DNA of 64,000 bases, taken from assembly GCA_945860955.1 (NCBI GenBank), contig CAMATH010000015.1:18531-82530 (forward strand), given 5' to 3'. Under the pieces are notes generated by a model. The model was not told where the DNA came from and ran no database searches. It worked only from the letters and a program-made list of their open reading frames with translations. The stretch comes from Planctomicrobium piriforme. GTDB lineage: Bacteria > Planctomycetota > Planctomycetia > Planctomycetales > Planctomycetaceae. How positions within the stretch are numbered: the stretch's first letter is position 1; each line of letters starts with the position of its first letter. The translations under genes were made by a program, and so were the position numbers. Below, in pieces: positions 34,149 through 43,570 of this stretch.

Positions 34149-35480
34149 ATGAACCTCGTCGACGACTATTCCACCGACACATTCCACGACGAACCGGCCC
34201 GAGATCAGGCGGTCGCGGTCGTCAGGCGATTGCAACAAGCCGGCTTCAAGGCACTCTGGGCTGGGGGCTGCGTCCGGGATTTTTTGTTGGGTCTGAGACC
34301 TTCGGACTACGATGTCGCGACCGATGCTGTTCCGGACCAGGTGCGCCAGTTGTTTGGCGAGCGGCACACATTGGCGATTGGTGCCGCTTTTGGGGTGATT
34401 CTGGTTCGGGGGCCGGGGGGAGTCGGGGACGTCGAAGTCGCGACGTTCCGTACGGAAGGGCCGTATAACGATGGACGCCGCCCTGAAAGGGTGGTGTTTT
34501 CGACTCCGGAAGAAGACGCCCAACGACGGGACTTCACCATCAACGGGCTGTTCTACGATCCTCTGTCGGAACAGTTATTCGACTATGTGGGGGGACGCGA
34601 CGACCTGCGGCGAAAAGTGTTGCGCGCGATCGGAGATCCGCTCGAACGGTTTACCGAAGACAAGCTACGGATCCTCCGCGCCGTCCGAATTTCTTCGCGG
34701 TTCGGACTGGAACTTGATGTCGGAACGGCAGAGGCCATTCGTCAGATGGCCAACCAGATCACCGTCGTCAGTCAGGAACGAATCGCCCAGGAGCTGAAAA
34801 AGATTCTGACACACCCCACCCGGCGGCAAGCGATTGAACGGGGGGCGACGCTGGGGATTCTGGAGGTGGTCATCCCCGAATTGCGCGAAGCGATGATCGG
34901 TCGAAGCACTTCGGCGGTCAGTCACGAAACGCCGTTCGTCGATTGGCTGGCCACGCTGGACGCACTGGGGCATTTGAATTCTCCGGATTTCGAACTCGGT
35001 CTGGCGACGTTGCTGTTGCCGATTGGAGGCGCGGGGAATCGTCCGGCGGCGGCGAAGATCGCGGCACAGATCTGCCGACGGTTGAAACTGTCGACGGTCG
35101 AAGGGGAGCAGACAAGCTGGCTGGTCGAGCGTGTGTCCGCTTTGGAGGAGATGCCCGGAGCGACACTGGCCATGCAAAAGAAGTTACTGGGGCACCGGTG
35201 GGGGAGGAATCTGATCGCGTTGAGTCGGGCGGTGGCGATTGCCCGTGGGGGACCGCCGACAAGCGCGGAGTACTGCGAGCGGTTTCTGGATGGGTTGTCG
35301 GAGCGGGAATTGCGTCCCGAGCCGGTGGTCACGGGGGACGACCTGATCCGAATGCAACTCTCACCCGGAAAACGATTTAAGGAGATTCTTGGAACGCTGT
35401 ACGACCTTCAGTTGGAGGGAGAGATTGAGAATCGCGAGGAGGGGCTGAAATGGATCAGTGACCATCTGAAAGACGGGTAA
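34149..35480 (+). CDS. cca: CCA tRNA nucleotidyltransferase / poly(A) polymerase family
   Basis: A 443-residue class II nucleotidyltransferase. Signatures are AGGCVRDFLLG, the metal-binding DYDVAT, RRDFTINGLFYDP, the DPLERFTEDKLRILRAVR motif, and an RNA-binding helical C-terminus. These enzymes add or repair the 3'-terminal CCA of tRNAs; that the tRNA-Leu in this window lacks encoded CCA fits that need. Assignment between CCA-adding and poly(A)-adding activities cannot be made by eye. Confidence 0.92.
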   Translation: MNLVDDYSTDTFHDEPARDQAVAVVRRLQQAGFKALWAGGCVRDFLLGLRPSDYDVATDAVPDQVRQLFGERHTLAIGAAFGVILVRGPGGVGDVEVATFRTEGPYNDGRRPERVVFSTPEEDAQRRDFTINGLFYDPLSEQLFDYVGGRDDLRRKVLRAIGDPLERFTEDKLRILRAVRISSRFGLELDVGTAEAIRQMANQITVVSQERIAQELKKILTHPTRRQAIERGATLGILEVVIPELREAMIGRSTSAVSHETPFVDWLATLDALGHLNSPDFELGLATLLLPIGGAGNRPAAAKIAAQICRRLKLSTVEGEQTSWLVERVSALEEMPGATLAMQKKLLGHRWGRNLIALSRAVAIARGGPPTSAEYCERFLDGLSERELRPEPVVTGDDLIRMQLSPGKRFKEILGTLYDLQLEGEIENREEGLKWISDHLKDG

Positions 35481-35607
35481 CCGGTTCGCGAGTTGGAAAA
35501 TCCAAAGAAATTCCGTACATCGGGAAGAATCTTCTAGGCGTCCCCCCAGGCATGAGATAGAATGTCGGGAAGTGTGTGTGCTTTGAGAACTGTTCCTGGA
35601 GCCATTT

Positions 35608-36090
35608 ATGGCCGCCTTGCTGGTACCCATGGATGGTGGAGTCGCATTTCGGATTGAAAAGCCGATTGTGCTGATCGGCCGCCATCAGGAGTGCGATCTG
35701 CCGTTGCCTGCGTACGTGAAAGTGTCACGTCGGCACTGTTGCATCGTGCAGGCGGGGGAGCGGTACTTGGTGCGTGATTTGGGGAGCATGAACGGGCTGC
35801 GGGTGAATGGCAAGCGGGTGAACGAGTCCGAATTAATGTCAGGAGATGAAGTTTCGGTGGCCGACGCGGTGTTCGTGTTTCAAAACGGCGCGGTGCGCTC
35901 GGGGGTTCGCGGCGTTCCGGAGGTTTCGGGTATGAGTGTGCGGACGGGAGTTTCCGCCAACCGAGCTGAGTCCCCAATGGATGCGGTCCGCAAGCAGGAA
36001 GTGACCGATCGGGAAGATCTCCCCGGGGACAACCTTTCCCTAGGCAAATCCAACGACAGCCATACCGGGTCGAAATTCGTCGAAGTCTGA
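35608..36090 (+). CDS. FHA-domain protein
   Basis: A 160-residue protein. Residues ~15-95 form a forkhead-associated domain: LIGRHQECDLPLP, then VSRRHCCI and LGSMNGLRVNGKRV. The core Arg, Ser, His and Asn that contact phosphothreonine are present. The C-terminus (~100-160) is disordered and polar. FHA proteins read Ser/Thr kinase output; two such kinases are encoded in this window, though not nearby. Confidence 0.93.
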   Translation: MAALLVPMDGGVAFRIEKPIVLIGRHQECDLPLPAYVKVSRRHCCIVQAGERYLVRDLGSMNGLRVNGKRVNESELMSGDEVSVADAVFVFQNGAVRSGVRGVPEVSGMSVRTGVSANRAESPMDAVRKQEVTDREDLPGDNLSLGKSNDSHTGSKFVEV

Positions 36091-36246
36091 CCGTGGCGTG
36101 ATGGGGCGCGGGCAGTTTTCGGGCGGCGATGAGCAAACAGGAATTGAGCCGTTGGGCGGTGGCTGGCGGTCCGGGCGAAATCGCTATAACCTGCCGGGAT
36201 CTTGTAGAAGCTCTTTCTCCCGCGCTCCCTGATCTTGGTGCAGCCC

Positions 36247-37107
36247 ATGAAAATCGCTCAGACTGCGATTTTGTTGTTCCTCGCCACAACCTGTTCAACG
36301 GCTGAACCACTACGAGTTTCTCTATGGAAGGAGACTCCCGTAGCGGGAAAGGACGAAGCGGATTTCGCCAAAGCGGTGATCACCGTCCACACAGCCGAGT
36401 CGGGGAATGGAGCGGCCGTCGTGATTTGTCCCGGGGGCGGGTACGGCGGCCTGGTCACGGGGCCGGAGGGACACGAGATCGCCAAGTGGCTGAATGGCCG
36501 GGGGATCTCGGGCATTGTGCTGGAATACCGGTTGCCGGCCGGCCGTCACACAGTTCCGCTCAAAGACGCGCAGCGGGCGATTCGAACCGCTCGCGTGAAT
36601 GCGAAGGAATGGGGATTGAATCCCGCGCGCATCGGCATCATGGGATTTTCGGCTGGCGGACACTTGGCCTCCACGGCGGCGACGCACTTCGACGACGGAG
36701 ACGAGAAAGCGAGCGACCCGGTCAATCGCGTGAGTTGTCGACCCGATTTTGCGATTCTGGTTTATCCCGTGGTGACGATGGGCGAGAAAACCCACCAGGG
36801 ATCAAAACAGAACCTGCTGGGAACGGATCCGACGCCGGAACTCGTGGATCTCTTTTCCAATGAAAAGCAGGTGACCAAACAGACTCCCCCGATGTTCCTG
36901 GCTCACGCCCTGGATGACAAACCGGTCCCCCCGGAAAACAGCAAAATGCTGTTCGATGCCCTGCGAGCGGAGAAGATTCCTTCGAAGTACCTCGAATTGC
37001 CTTCGGGGGGCCACGGACTCAATGGGTACAAAGGACCGATGTGGGATGCCTGGCAGAAACAGTCGCTGGAATGGCTGGTGGAGTTAAAACTGATTCCGGA
37101 AGGGTGA
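36247..37107 (+). CDS. secreted alpha/beta-hydrolase, esterase-like
   Basis: A 286-residue protein with a signal peptide (TAILLFLATTCSTA). Alpha/beta-hydrolase elements are VVICPGGGYGGL (oxyanion region), the nucleophile elbow GFSAGG, a catalytic Asp in HALDDKPVP, and His in SGGHGLNGY. The layout matches acetyl-esterase/xylan-esterase type enzymes common in Planctomycetes. ATG 36247 is chosen over one four codons earlier. The specific substrate is not determined. Confidence 0.88.
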   Translation: MKIAQTAILLFLATTCSTAEPLRVSLWKETPVAGKDEADFAKAVITVHTAESGNGAAVVICPGGGYGGLVTGPEGHEIAKWLNGRGISGIVLEYRLPAGRHTVPLKDAQRAIRTARVNAKEWGLNPARIGIMGFSAGGHLASTAATHFDDGDEKASDPVNRVSCRPDFAILVYPVVTMGEKTHQGSKQNLLGTDPTPELVDLFSNEKQVTKQTPPMFLAHALDDKPVPPENSKMLFDALRAEKIPSKYLELPSGGHGLNGYKGPMWDAWQKQSLEWLVELKLIPEG

Positions 37108-37289
37108 TTTTTCGGTTGGTTATTCCCGGCGCTTTACGAAAATCCGGGTAGAGCGCCCCCTGGCGCTGTCGGATTCGGAAAGGGCTCGTTCCGGTGTGCT
37201 TTTGTTTGCCGGGTGGATCGACATCACGCGTTGTGGACTCGCGATGATGACAAATCGTTGAAAAAAACGCGGGCAATTCAAAGGACTCT

Positions 37290-37357
37290 GACCCGTCAGA
37301 CCAAGTCAGGGCGGTTAGTTGCCCCGTTAGCCGACAAGGTCAGTGACCCGTCCTACG
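37290..37357. repeat. dispersed GACCCGTC repeat element
   Basis: Contains CTCTGACCCGTCAGA and, about 40 bp on, GGTCAGTGACCCGTCCTAC. The block GACCCGTCCTAC also occurs in the inverted repeat at 43491-43511. It is in the 278-bp gap between the esterase and a convergent secreted protein. No gene is seen in the gap. Confidence 0.5.
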
Positions 37358-37385
37358 TTCCTTCACACATTCTACAACTCTGCAT

Positions 37386-37904
37386 TCACTCTTTCGGGGC
37401 CTTCCACTGGAAGAAGTGAATCCGCTTGAGCGGCAAGGGAGCCGTGGGGCGCGCGTTGCCATCCTGCCACGGGAAAGTGTACGCCAGACATTTGCCGGTC
37501 GTCGCTTCCGCAATATAGATCACTCCCGAGGCGAGGTTGACCCCTCCCTGGTTGTTCAACTGACCGTTACCGGTCGCGACCGCAAACTTCGGCTTTCCGC
37601 CCCCGGTGATTCCGAACTCCTTGGTGAGGTCGATCAAGTAAAACGACGTGAACTGACCGGTCGCGCGATTGAGGACCGCACCCCGCAACTGCCCGGTGAG
37701 GAAGTCAAGGATGAAGACACCATCGATCGGGTCAGCGATACCAGCAGCCTGGTTGCCAACCGTCACCGTGAAGATGGCGAAATCCTGGTCACGGTCCGAG
37801 TTGGTAGCGAAGGCGGGTTCGTGCGGCCACATCCAGGCCATCGCCACACCGACAAACAGTCCGAAACAGATCCACAGCAGTCGGCTTTCGTTCGACTTTC
37901 GCAT
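37386..37904 (-). CDS. exported or membrane-anchored protein of unknown function
   Basis: A 172-residue protein with an N-terminal hydrophobic segment (LLWICFGLFVGVAMAWMW) that may be a signal peptide or anchor. The mature part is rich in Gly, Thr and Asn with alternating beta strands (IFTVTVGNQAAG, GVFILDFLTGQLRGAVLN, PKFAVATGNGQLNNQGG). It resembles a short beta-propeller or sandwich but no family is named. ATG 37904 is used; the base-earlier TTG is less likely. It is convergent with the esterase. Confidence 0.65.
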   Translation of the reverse strand: MRKSNESRLLWICFGLFVGVAMAWMWPHEPAFATNSDRDQDFAIFTVTVGNQAAGIADPIDGVFILDFLTGQLRGAVLNRATGQFTSFYLIDLTKEFGITGGGKPKFAVATGNGQLNNQGGVNLASGVIYIAEATTGKCLAYTFPWQDGNARPTAPLPLKRIHFFQWKAPKE

Positions 37905-38160
37905 CAAAACGCTCCTCTGATCTCAATCGACGGCGAAGGGAAACGCGAATTCTGACGGTTCGCGGCGCGGGGAGAACCGTGAAACTCCGTGCAAGGGAGC
38001 GTCGGCCGCATCCCGCCACCAGTGTAATCATGCCGGTTTAATTGGACTAGATACGTTTTTCTGGTGAAATCGCCGGGATTTATGACAGTTGAGAATGTTT
38101 CGGATGGGGATTATTCTGCTCTGAGATTACGCAAATCCCCAACTCGAGAGGCTCACCAAG

Positions 38161-39357
38161 ATGGCGACGAACGGAACACTCAACCGAAAACTGCGGATGG
38201 CTCTGGTCGGTGGGGGGCTGGGGGCTTTCATCGGTCGCGTCCATGTGACAGCCGCCGTCCTCGATAACCGCGCGGCACTGGTCGCGGGGGCGTTTTCGTC
38301 CGACCCGCAAAAATCCAAGGACTCGGCCCCCGATTACGACGTCCCTTTCAATCGGGCGTACGGTTCGGTCACCGAGATGATCGAAAAAGAAAAAGCCCTG
38401 CCGGCCGACCAGCGGATCGATTTTGTCACCGTGGCGACGCCGAACCACACGCACTTCCCCATCGCCAAGGCGGCACTCGAAGCCGGATTCAACGTCGTTT
38501 GCGACAAGCCGATGACGTTTGATCTCGCGCAGGCCGAAGAACTGCTGGAGCTGGTCAAGAAGACGGGAGCGGTCTTCGCGGTCAGCCACAACTACACCGG
38601 CTACCCCCTGGTTCGCCAGGCCCGCCAAATGATCCAGTCGGGGGAACTGGGCGAGATTCAGGCTGTCCGGTCGAACTACATTCAGGGCTGGCTCCGCAGT
38701 CGCCTGGAGTCGTCAGGACAGAAACAGGCCGCTTGGCGGACCGATCCCACAAAGTCGGGGGCCGCCGGCTGTTTTGGTGACATTGGCACCCACGCTTACA
38801 ATCTGGCCCGCTACATGACTGGATTGCTCCCGGAAAAGGTGTCGGCGAACCTCAAGGTTTTCGAACCGGGGCGGGCGCTCGACGATTACGGTCACGCCGT
38901 CATCCGCTTCACCAACGGTGCTTTGGGAACGGTTACCGCGAGTCAGATTTCCCATGGTCGCGAGAACGATTTGTTCATTGAGATCGATGGAACAAAGGGC
39001 GCGTTGGCATGGCGGCAGGAGGAACCAAACGTCATGACGTTCCGTCGGAACGGACAACCGCACGCGCTGTATACCCGCGACCCCAACGCTCCCTGGATGA
39101 ACGACCTGGGCAAGGGGGCGTGCCGACTCCCGTCGGGCCACCCGGAGGCGTTTTTCGAGGCGTTCGCGAACGTCTACCGGTTCGCGTATGACGACATGGC
39201 GAAACGGGCCGCGGGACAATCGGTGTCTTCCTTCGATACGATTTACCCGAACGTCGCGGATGGCGTGGATGGGATGAACTTCATTCAGCAATGTGTCGCC
39301 AGCAGTCAGCAGGATGGTGCGTGGTTGTCGCTGGCGCATCCCGCGCAACGCAGCTAG
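38161..39357 (+). CDS. Gfo/Idh/MocA-family oxidoreductase
   Basis: A 398-residue NAD(P)-dependent sugar or inositol dehydrogenase type. Signatures are the Rossmann GGGLGAFIGRVH, VATPNHTHFPIAKAAL, the catalytic-lysine motif CDKPMTFDLAQ, and the GDIGTHAYNLARYMTG helix. No Tat or Sec signal is evident, so it should be cytoplasmic. The substrate is not known; in Planctomycetes this family is greatly expanded in carbohydrate degradation. Confidence 0.94.
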   Translation: MATNGTLNRKLRMALVGGGLGAFIGRVHVTAAVLDNRAALVAGAFSSDPQKSKDSAPDYDVPFNRAYGSVTEMIEKEKALPADQRIDFVTVATPNHTHFPIAKAALEAGFNVVCDKPMTFDLAQAEELLELVKKTGAVFAVSHNYTGYPLVRQARQMIQSGELGEIQAVRSNYIQGWLRSRLESSGQKQAAWRTDPTKSGAAGCFGDIGTHAYNLARYMTGLLPEKVSANLKVFEPGRALDDYGHAVIRFTNGALGTVTASQISHGRENDLFIEIDGTKGALAWRQEEPNVMTFRRNGQPHALYTRDPNAPWMNDLGKGACRLPSGHPEAFFEAFANVYRFAYDDMAKRAAGQSVSSFDTIYPNVADGVDGMNFIQQCVASSQQDGAWLSLAHPAQRS

Positions 39358-39542
39358 TATTGACCGAGCGGATTTTTCCCCTCCCGGCTTTAAGACGCGA
39401 ATTTTCGCGGAACCGTGCCCGTGAGTTAGCGAGAACCGTCGACCGCTTCCTGACGGGCGCGGCTCTGTCTCGACGTCGCATTTTCCACCGAGCTGGGTAG
39501 AGTTTCCACCAGCGGTGACAAGACACCACTCAGGATCGCGCG

Positions 39543-41063
39543 ATGTACTCCCCCGCCCGTTGGATTGCCTGCTGTTCGGTTGCCGTTCTGTTACTGACGG
39601 CGACGAGCGCCAGCTCTCAGGCTGGCCGTGGCGGCGGCGGGTTCCGTGGAGGTGCAGGTGGTGGTGGGATTCGAGGAGGAGGGGACTTTGGTGGAGGAGC
39701 GGGGCTGCGCTCCTCGGGAGCTGGGTTGAGCCCATCTGGTAACGGATTTCGACCTGCGGGGGGACTGGCTCCTTCCCCATCCCGATCACCAAACTTCCAA
39801 CGCTCGACCATGGGCAACTCGTTCAGCGGGGGGGTTCGCTTCGATGGAACCGCGCCGCGCGCAGGAGTCGGACAGGGAACCGCATTGGGCGGCAATCGAT
39901 TCCAGGGAACGGACGCGAATGCCCGCCTGAATGCCAGCGGAATTCGCGTCAATCCACACGGTGACTGGTACCACGGCACCTGGCATGGCAACTGGAACGT
40001 GGCGGCGAATCACGTCTGGAGTGACCACCCGGGCGCACTGATCGCGGGAACCGCGCTGTGGGGCCGATACCGAATCGCCAATCGATTCGGCTACTACGGC
40101 GGTTACCTGAATCCATTCGTGACGGTTGGCGACGACGGAGACGGCATTGTGTCGTACGCCGATCCTTTGGGGGACGTTTCATCGGATCGCGATTCGTCCG
40201 ACGCGTTAGGACAGCCGGTTGGTGACGAAACACCAGACGACGCGGCACTCCTGCCAGGCCCCCCTGCACCGGGCGAAGCGGAGTTTGAAGCGGCTCGGAA
40301 CGCGTTTTTTTCAGGCGACCTTGATGCCGCTCTCACACAGGTCAATGAATCGCTGAAATCTCTGCCAAACGACGCGGCGGTTCACGAATTCCGGTCCCTG
40401 GTGCTGTTCGCGCAGGGAAAGTACCGCGACGCCTCGGCAGGAGTCTACGCCGTCTTGGCGGTCGGGCCGGGTTGGGATTGGACGACGCTCGTCGGGCTGT
40501 ATCCCTCGGTCAGCGTCTATACCGACCAATTGCGCGCGCTCGAAACCTGGATGAAACAGAACGTCCAACTGCCCGAGGGGCACTTCCTGCTGGCGTACCA
40601 TTACCTGACACAGGGACACAACGACGCGGCGTTGCGGCAATTCAAACAGACTCTCGAACTGACACCGAATGATGCCGTCGTCAAGCAGTACATCGCGATG
40701 CTCGCAGGGACCGCCACTCCCGCCGGCGTGACTCCTTCTACCACCGTAACCGCCGACGCCAAGACCCCTGCGGTCGTCATCGCTCCGGAACAGATTCTTG
40801 GGGAGTGGAAGGCGGACGGAAGCCGGGGGGAGGAATACCACCTGACCCTCACCGCCGACAGCCTCTTTCAGTGGACCTATGCACGGGGCGGGAAGACCGA
40901 AACGGTGAATGGGAGCTATTCGCTGGACGGAGACTCGCTGGCGCTGCAACCCGCCGGGGGTGGCGTGATGGTCGCCCGGCTCACGTCTCCTTCCGATGAT
41001 GCGTTCCACTTCACGATGCTGGGTGGAGACGACAACGATCCGGGGTTGGAATTCCGGAAGTAG
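39543..41063 (+). CDS. secreted Gly-rich / TPR protein
   Basis: A 506-residue protein with a signal peptide (ACCSVAVLLLTATSASSQA). Residues ~28-140 are Gly/Arg-rich low complexity (GRGGGGFRGGAGGGG). A tetratricopeptide-like part follows (~240-375: FSGDLDAALTQVNESLKSLP, HFLLAYHYLTQGHNDAALRQF). The C-terminal ~90 residues look like a small beta-barrel (ILGEWKADGSRGEEYHLTLT). The order suggests an envelope protein with a binding platform. Function unknown. Confidence 0.75.
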   Translation: MYSPARWIACCSVAVLLLTATSASSQAGRGGGGFRGGAGGGGIRGGGDFGGGAGLRSSGAGLSPSGNGFRPAGGLAPSPSRSPNFQRSTMGNSFSGGVRFDGTAPRAGVGQGTALGGNRFQGTDANARLNASGIRVNPHGDWYHGTWHGNWNVAANHVWSDHPGALIAGTALWGRYRIANRFGYYGGYLNPFVTVGDDGDGIVSYADPLGDVSSDRDSSDALGQPVGDETPDDAALLPGPPAPGEAEFEAARNAFFSGDLDAALTQVNESLKSLPNDAAVHEFRSLVLFAQGKYRDASAGVYAVLAVGPGWDWTTLVGLYPSVSVYTDQLRALETWMKQNVQLPEGHFLLAYHYLTQGHNDAALRQFKQTLELTPNDAVVKQYIAMLAGTATPAGVTPSTTVTADAKTPAVVIAPEQILGEWKADGSRGEEYHLTLTADSLFQWTYARGGKTETVNGSYSLDGDSLALQPAGGGVMVARLTSPSDDAFHFTMLGGDDNDPGLEFRK

Positions 41064-41304
41064 GCCACCGTCTTTATTTCTGGTTTCCACAAAAGAACCG
41101 GCGGTTCAACGTCGCGACGTGATGTCGCAAGCGACGTGGTGGTTTATGGACGGGGACTCACCCGTCGCGGTGCGTCGTTCTCGACAAACCGTCGGCGGTT
41201 TTGGAACGAGCGCTTCCCTCCCCGCGTCAAACAATTTCCCGCTGGCAGTGCGAGATGGGTTGATTGCCACCGCGTGAATTCGGACCAGCCGCTGTCGTCG
41301 AAGT

Positions 41305-42108
41305 CTATTCTTCGTCTTCCACAACGACATCCGCTTCGCCCGGATATGTCAGCTCATTGCGAATCGACGTGATCGACGGATCGAGCGCCGCCATCCGGCC
41401 CAGCAGCCGTTTTGTCGCGGCGTCTTTCACTTCGCCCGTCAGGATCACGGTGTCTCCTTCGGTCGACATCGCGATTCCCTGAAACTCCTTGCGTGTCGAC
41501 AATTTATCGATGCGTAACGAGAGCTTCGATTGGGCGAGTTCGACGCGCGGCGCGGGATGGTCGAAACCGACCTTCAACGACGGCTTGATTTGCCGCAGGT
41601 TTTGCTGCGTGTCGTTCGCGTTGAAATTCTGCCCTTGGCCGTTTTGGCCCTGGTTATTGCGATTGCGATTCTGCTGGTTGCGGTTCTGGCCGAACTGACC
41701 CTGCTGGCCAAATTGACCCTGTTGACCGAATTGCCCCTGCTGTCCGTTGCGGTTGTTGGCGCCGTTCCGTCCATTGGCACCTGTCCGGCCGTTGGCACCC
41801 TGACCCTGGCCTGCGTTGCGCATGCCGACGAAGCCGCTGGCTTGCGGGTTCAGTCCGTTGCCCAAGGCGGCCGCGGGATTCTGCAGCCCCGCCGCCGATA
41901 GCCCGCCATTTCCCATCTGACCCGCCGCTCCCCCGTTGCTCGGAGTCGAAGCGGTATTGCGGCCGTTGGCACCGTTTGTGGGACTGTTCGCGCCGAACAT
42001 GCTCGATGACTGACCCTGACCCTGCGCGTGTGCCGCCGACGCGAACAACGCGCCGCCGACCAGCGCCAACACACAGCACAATAAAAACCGAGGCTTGAAC
42101 TTTGGCAT
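41305..42108 (-). CDS. exported Gln/Asn/Gly-rich protein with BON domain
   Basis: A 267-residue protein with a signal peptide ending near residue 27. Residues ~30-170 are low complexity, rich in Gly, Asn and Gln, including three near-identical GQQGQF units (DNA repeat at 41690-41743). The C-terminal ~75 residues match a BON domain (LSLRIDKLSTRKEF, DTVILTGEVKDAATKRLLGRMAALDPSI), ending in an acidic tail. BON domains may bind membranes. ATG 42108 is chosen because it starts the signal peptide. Confidence 0.78.
   Translation of the reverse strand: MPKFKPRFLLCCVLALVGGALFASAAHAQGQGQSSSMFGANSPTNGANGRNTASTPSNGGAAGQMGNGGLSAAGLQNPAAALGNGLNPQASGFVGMRNAGQGQGANGRTGANGRNGANNRNGQQGQFGQQGQFGQQGQFGQNRNQQNRNRNNQGQNGQGQNFNANDTQQNLRQIKPSLKVGFDHPAPRVELAQSKLSLRIDKLSTRKEFQGIAMSTEGDTVILTGEVKDAATKRLLGRMAALDPSITSIRNELTYPGEADVVVEDEE
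41690..41743. repeat. three 18-bp in-frame tandem repeats
   Basis: Three consecutive 18-bp units (41690-41707, 41708-41725, 41726-41743) encode GQQGQF on the minus strand, with synonymous differences between copies. Divergent codons with identical residues suggest selection for the peptide repeat. Confidence 0.8.
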
Positions 42109-42206
42109 CGCGCACCCGTGGGAACTGCGGTTAGATTTCCGCGTTGAGGGTATTCTACTCCCCTCGGTAGTCACTGGTAAGTCTCTGAAGTGGTCAAAAC
42201 ACCACT

Positions 42207-43325
42207 CTACTCCTCATCGAAGCTGGAGTCGGCTTCCTCTTCCACTGGTTCCAAAGAACTTGCCAATACCGCCGCGGGAACATGGCGACCCTGGCGACGT
42301 TGAGCGCTCGCGTCCCGGACTGAAGGTCGTCGCCGGTAGCTGCTTTCGACTTCATCGTCGTCTGCCCCGTCATTCGCCTCGTCCGTCTCTTCTTCATAAT
42401 TTGCCTGTACGACGCGTCGGCCGCGACTGGTCCGGGCCATTTTCGGCGGTTCTGACTCCTCTTCGCCGGGAATCGAAAACGCCTCGCCCCGGGCACGCAT
42501 CTCACGCACAATGCGTTCGCGCTCGGTGTCGTCCAGCGGAGAGCCGGTCGGGCGACGCTTCGGATTTTGCATTGCCGTCAAGTCAATTGACTCCAGCCGC
42601 TTCGCGAGCGTGGCCGAGGCGTCTCCTTTTGACCCCTTGCGTGTGATCGACTTTCCGAAAGGACGAACGCAGGCTCCATCGAACTCGGCGGAGGAATCTT
42701 CGGTGGAGTCATCGAATTCACCGTCGGAATCGACCGCGTCAACCGCCGGGCCACGCAAGCCACCCCGGCCGGCCGCCGCCTCGGCTTTTGTCTTCCGTCC
42801 GGGCAGGCCCATGTAGGCCATTTCCGAATGGACCGGCAATCCCCGCTGTGGGATGTACTTCACACGCAATCCACATTGCGCTTTGTGGAAGCCCGGGCGG
42901 GTGTAAGGAATAAACACGGAATAGACCTGTCCGAGCTTGCCTTGCTCACCCAGCAGCGTCCAGTGTTCTGCCTTGTATTGGAACTGGTGCAGCGGCTTGA
43001 CCTGTTCTTCGTCGGTCCCCTGGTCGTCAAACAGGTAGAACCAGACCTCGCCGTTCACCTTTGAGGCGACGGCGCTGTTCGCTGTGAAGAAGTAGATCTG
43101 ACCGAGAAACCCGCGCGTGGTCTTGCCGTCGATTCCCGGCCCTTCGCCCGGTTGCCAGATCGGCAGAATCTGAACGACGGGATTCTTGTCACCGGAGACC
43201 GGAACGCTGTCCTTCCCCAGCTTGAGACTCTCCATCGAGACGCAACCGGCGTTTCCACCCAACATGCCGACGAGTCCCGCCAGCAGCGCCAGGCGAATCA
43301 TCGAGAGTTTCACAAGTGTTCTCAT
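42207..43325 (-). CDS. exported lipoprotein-like protein, unknown function
   Basis: A 372-residue protein with an N-terminal hydrophobic stretch ending in GGNAGC, a possible but atypical lipobox. Residues ~45-175 are globular (GFLGQIYFFTANSAVASKVNGEVWFYLFDDQG). The C-terminal half is acidic, Ser/Asp/Arg-rich and probably disordered, with many EEE, DD and RR runs. No family is recognised. The acidic tail could bind cations or nucleoid-type partners, which is speculation. Confidence 0.65.
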   Translation of the reverse strand: MRTLVKLSMIRLALLAGLVGMLGGNAGCVSMESLKLGKDSVPVSGDKNPVVQILPIWQPGEGPGIDGKTTRGFLGQIYFFTANSAVASKVNGEVWFYLFDDQGTDEEQVKPLHQFQYKAEHWTLLGEQGKLGQVYSVFIPYTRPGFHKAQCGLRVKYIPQRGLPVHSEMAYMGLPGRKTKAEAAAGRGGLRGPAVDAVDSDGEFDDSTEDSSAEFDGACVRPFGKSITRKGSKGDASATLAKRLESIDLTAMQNPKRRPTGSPLDDTERERIVREMRARGEAFSIPGEEESEPPKMARTSRGRRVVQANYEEETDEANDGADDDEVESSYRRRPSVRDASAQRRQGRHVPAAVLASSLEPVEEEADSSFDEE

Positions 43326-43435
43326 CGCACGTCATCCTGACGGTGTTGGAGTGGAACGAACGAAACGCGGAGGCAACCAGAGTCGTCAATTGTCAACGAC
43401 AAGCTTCGAAGCGATAGGCCACAGGCCGCTGTACG

Positions 43436-43507
43436 ACGGGTCTCTGACCCGTTGTGCGGCGGATCAACCAGCCGCCGTTTTTTTGGGCGGACGGGTCAGA
43501 GACCCGT
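43436..43507. repeat. large inverted repeat with inner terminator-like hairpin
   Basis: Outer arms ACGGGTCTCTGACCCGT (43436-43452) and its exact reverse complement (43491-43507) are each themselves near-palindromic. Between them lies a GGCGG/CCGCC hairpin followed by seven T residues (plus-strand terminator form). The arm sequence recurs at 37290-37357. No gene lies in 43326-43570. Confidence 0.75.
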
Positions 43508-43570
43508 CCTACCTGGGCGACGTTGCGCCTTGTGGCGTTTCGTTGCTAATCATTCACCTGAACCGGACCG

